From: QQUD01 sp039029915
Lineage (GTDB): Bacteria > Chloroflexota > Anaerolineae > Promineifilales > Promineifilaceae
Assembly: GCA_039029915.1 (NCBI GenBank)
Contig: JBCCFD010000192.1
Coordinates: 1-13,653, forward strand
DNA: 13,653 nucleotides
Reading direction: 5' to 3'
Shown one piece after another: positions 12,925-13,653 of this stretch. The notes under the pieces were generated by a model. That model worked only from the letters and a program-made list of their open reading frames with translations, was not told the DNA's origin and did no database searches. The position numbers and the translations under genes are program-made. How positions within the stretch are numbered: position 1 is the first letter of the stretch; each line of letters opens with the position of its first letter.

Positions 12925-13653
12925 TCACGCCTGCGTGCCAAACACCAGCACATGCCCATTCAAATCGCGAATCGTAAATTCACGCATGCCCCAAGGAAAG
13001 GTTTCTGGTTGCCGCATGATTTCAACCTCACGCTTAATATACATTTCGTATAGCTGATCAATCTTGGCATCGGTGAAAATATACAGGTAGCTTGAGACTT
13101 GAATATCTTGACCCTGACGCTTGGTCGTTAGTTGCAGCGTCACCCCTTGACCCGTCCAGTTACGGAACGAAACGCCAGCATGTTGCACGGGATCACCAAA
13201 AACAAAGTCTACATTAAAGCCCAGCGTGTCTCGATAATAATTAACGGCCGTTTGCACATCCTCTGTCATCAGCACAGGCTGAACCTGAAACACCCGTGGC
13301 TCATCAAAGACTGGCGGTTTTCCATAGAATTGCTCACGCCAAAGCCCATAAGTATACATAATGTGATGATTCTCTTCGTGTGCATATTTTTGAGCAAGCT
13401 GCCCCTTCAGCTTAAACCCCATTTTTTCGGCCACACGCTGAGATTGCACGTTGTACTGGTCAATCCACAGTTCAACACGGTCAAGATTCATCTCACTGTA
13501 GCCAAAGTCTAATGCCAGCTTGCCAGCCTCAACAGTGATGCCTTGCCCCCAATAGTCTCGATTGATAATGTAGCCTAAACCCGGAATGGCTGTACCCCCT
13601 AAATAATTGATCATCCCCATCGCCTTACCTTCAGATTTAAGCAGGATCGCCCA
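12925..13653 (-). CDS. GNAT acetyltransferase fused to a glyoxalase/bleomycin-resistance (VOC) domain (partial, N-terminus off the right edge)
   Basis: The 242 visible residues hold two domains. The first 106 or so are the C-terminal part of a RimJ/RimL-type GNAT acetyltransferase. YWGQGITVEA is the acetyl-CoA pyrophosphate-binding loop, and NVQSQRVAEKMGF is the typical end of the fold. After a short linker (GKPPVFDEP), residues 123-242 form a VOC domain that starts VQPVLMTEDVQTAVNYYRD and ends RDLNGHVLVFG. The usual metal-binding His and Glu are missing (Val replaces the Glu after GHVL), which suggests a binding domain of the bleomycin-resistance kind rather than a metalloenzyme. Both halves together recall resistance or modification proteins, but the substrate is unknown. 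The frame stays open to the window edge, so the start is outside. Confidence 0.88.
   Translation of the reverse strand, partial: WAILLKSEGKAMGMINYLGGTAIPGLGYIINRDYWGQGITVEAGKLALDFGYSEMNLDRVELWIDQYNVQSQRVAEKMGFKLKGQLAQKYAHEENHHIMYTYGLWREQFYGKPPVFDEPRVFQVQPVLMTEDVQTAVNYYRDTLGFNVDFVFGDPVQHAGVSFRNWTGQGVTLQLTTKRQGQDIQVSSYLYIFTDAKIDQLYEMYIKREVEIMRQPETFPWGMREFTIRDLNGHVLVFGTQA

Larger units (their letters stand above)
1966..13251. repeat. Iterated octameric palindrome ACGGCCGT (15 copies)
   Basis: Exact copies start at 1966, 2944, 3553, 4306, 5400, 5789, 5842, 6055, 7919, 8832, 9433, 10636, 10866, 12576 and 13244. Twelve lie inside genes, one overlaps a stop codon and two are intergenic. They are read in all three frames: Thr-Ala-Val, Asn-Gly-Arg, or Arg-Pro within Leu/Ile-Arg-Pro-Leu. 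About 0.2 copies would be expected in random sequence of this length. Of 20 CGGCCG hexamers seen by eye, 15 carry the A...T flanks. Confidence 0.85.

Overview
The window looks like chromosomal DNA of moderate GC from an uncultured, probably Chloroflexota (Anaerolineae-like) bacterium. This placement is an inference. It rests on a mix of DUF2855, a Pro/Thr-linked lipoprotein with beta-sandwich repeats, a eukaryotic-type NAD synthetase and a striking iterated palindrome, ACGGCCGT, found 15 times by eye. No rRNA, tRNA, transposase or CRISPR array was seen. Genes use two start modes. Several have clear Shine-Dalgarno sites (DUF2855, the lipoprotein, parA, the 32-aa peptide). Two have a promoter so close to the ATG that the mRNA would be leaderless.

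Layout, left to right. A 5'-complete, 3'-cut DUF2855 gene runs off the left edge on the minus strand. A repeat-rich gap follows with copy 1 of a 105-bp double-hairpin element. Next is an orphan membrane sensor histidine kinase, closed by a strong, probably bidirectional terminator. On the far side of that terminator lies an unannotated 32-residue hydrophobic peptide gene on the minus strand. A large secreted lipoprotein comes next (NTF2-like region, three PPC-like beta-sandwich repeats, PsbP-like C-terminal region). A second gap holds an inverted copy of the double hairpin. Then come a P22_AR_N/DinD-like chimera and, tail to tail with it, a full-length glutamine-dependent NAD synthetase on the minus strand.

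The right half is built around a parAB pair. Upstream of parA lie two copies of a 20-bp palindrome (ATGTTGCCC-GT/AC-GGGCAACAT), in inverted orientation. They bracket two 132-bp imperfect tandem repeats. They are good candidates for a non-canonical parS centromere, or for the ends of a small mobile repeat. parB is followed by a multi-pass membrane protein with its own consensus-like promoter. That gene is coupled through an ATGA overlap to an arylamine N-acetyltransferase whose Cys69/His107/Asp122 triad fits the chosen start exactly. A GNAT-glyoxalase fusion on the minus strand runs off the right edge.

The most interesting signals are not single genes. They are the ACGGCCGT octamer used in all reading frames, the structurally conserved double-hairpin repeat, and the palindrome pair next to parAB. 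The antirepressor/DinD chimera and the small peptide are the most interesting proteins.
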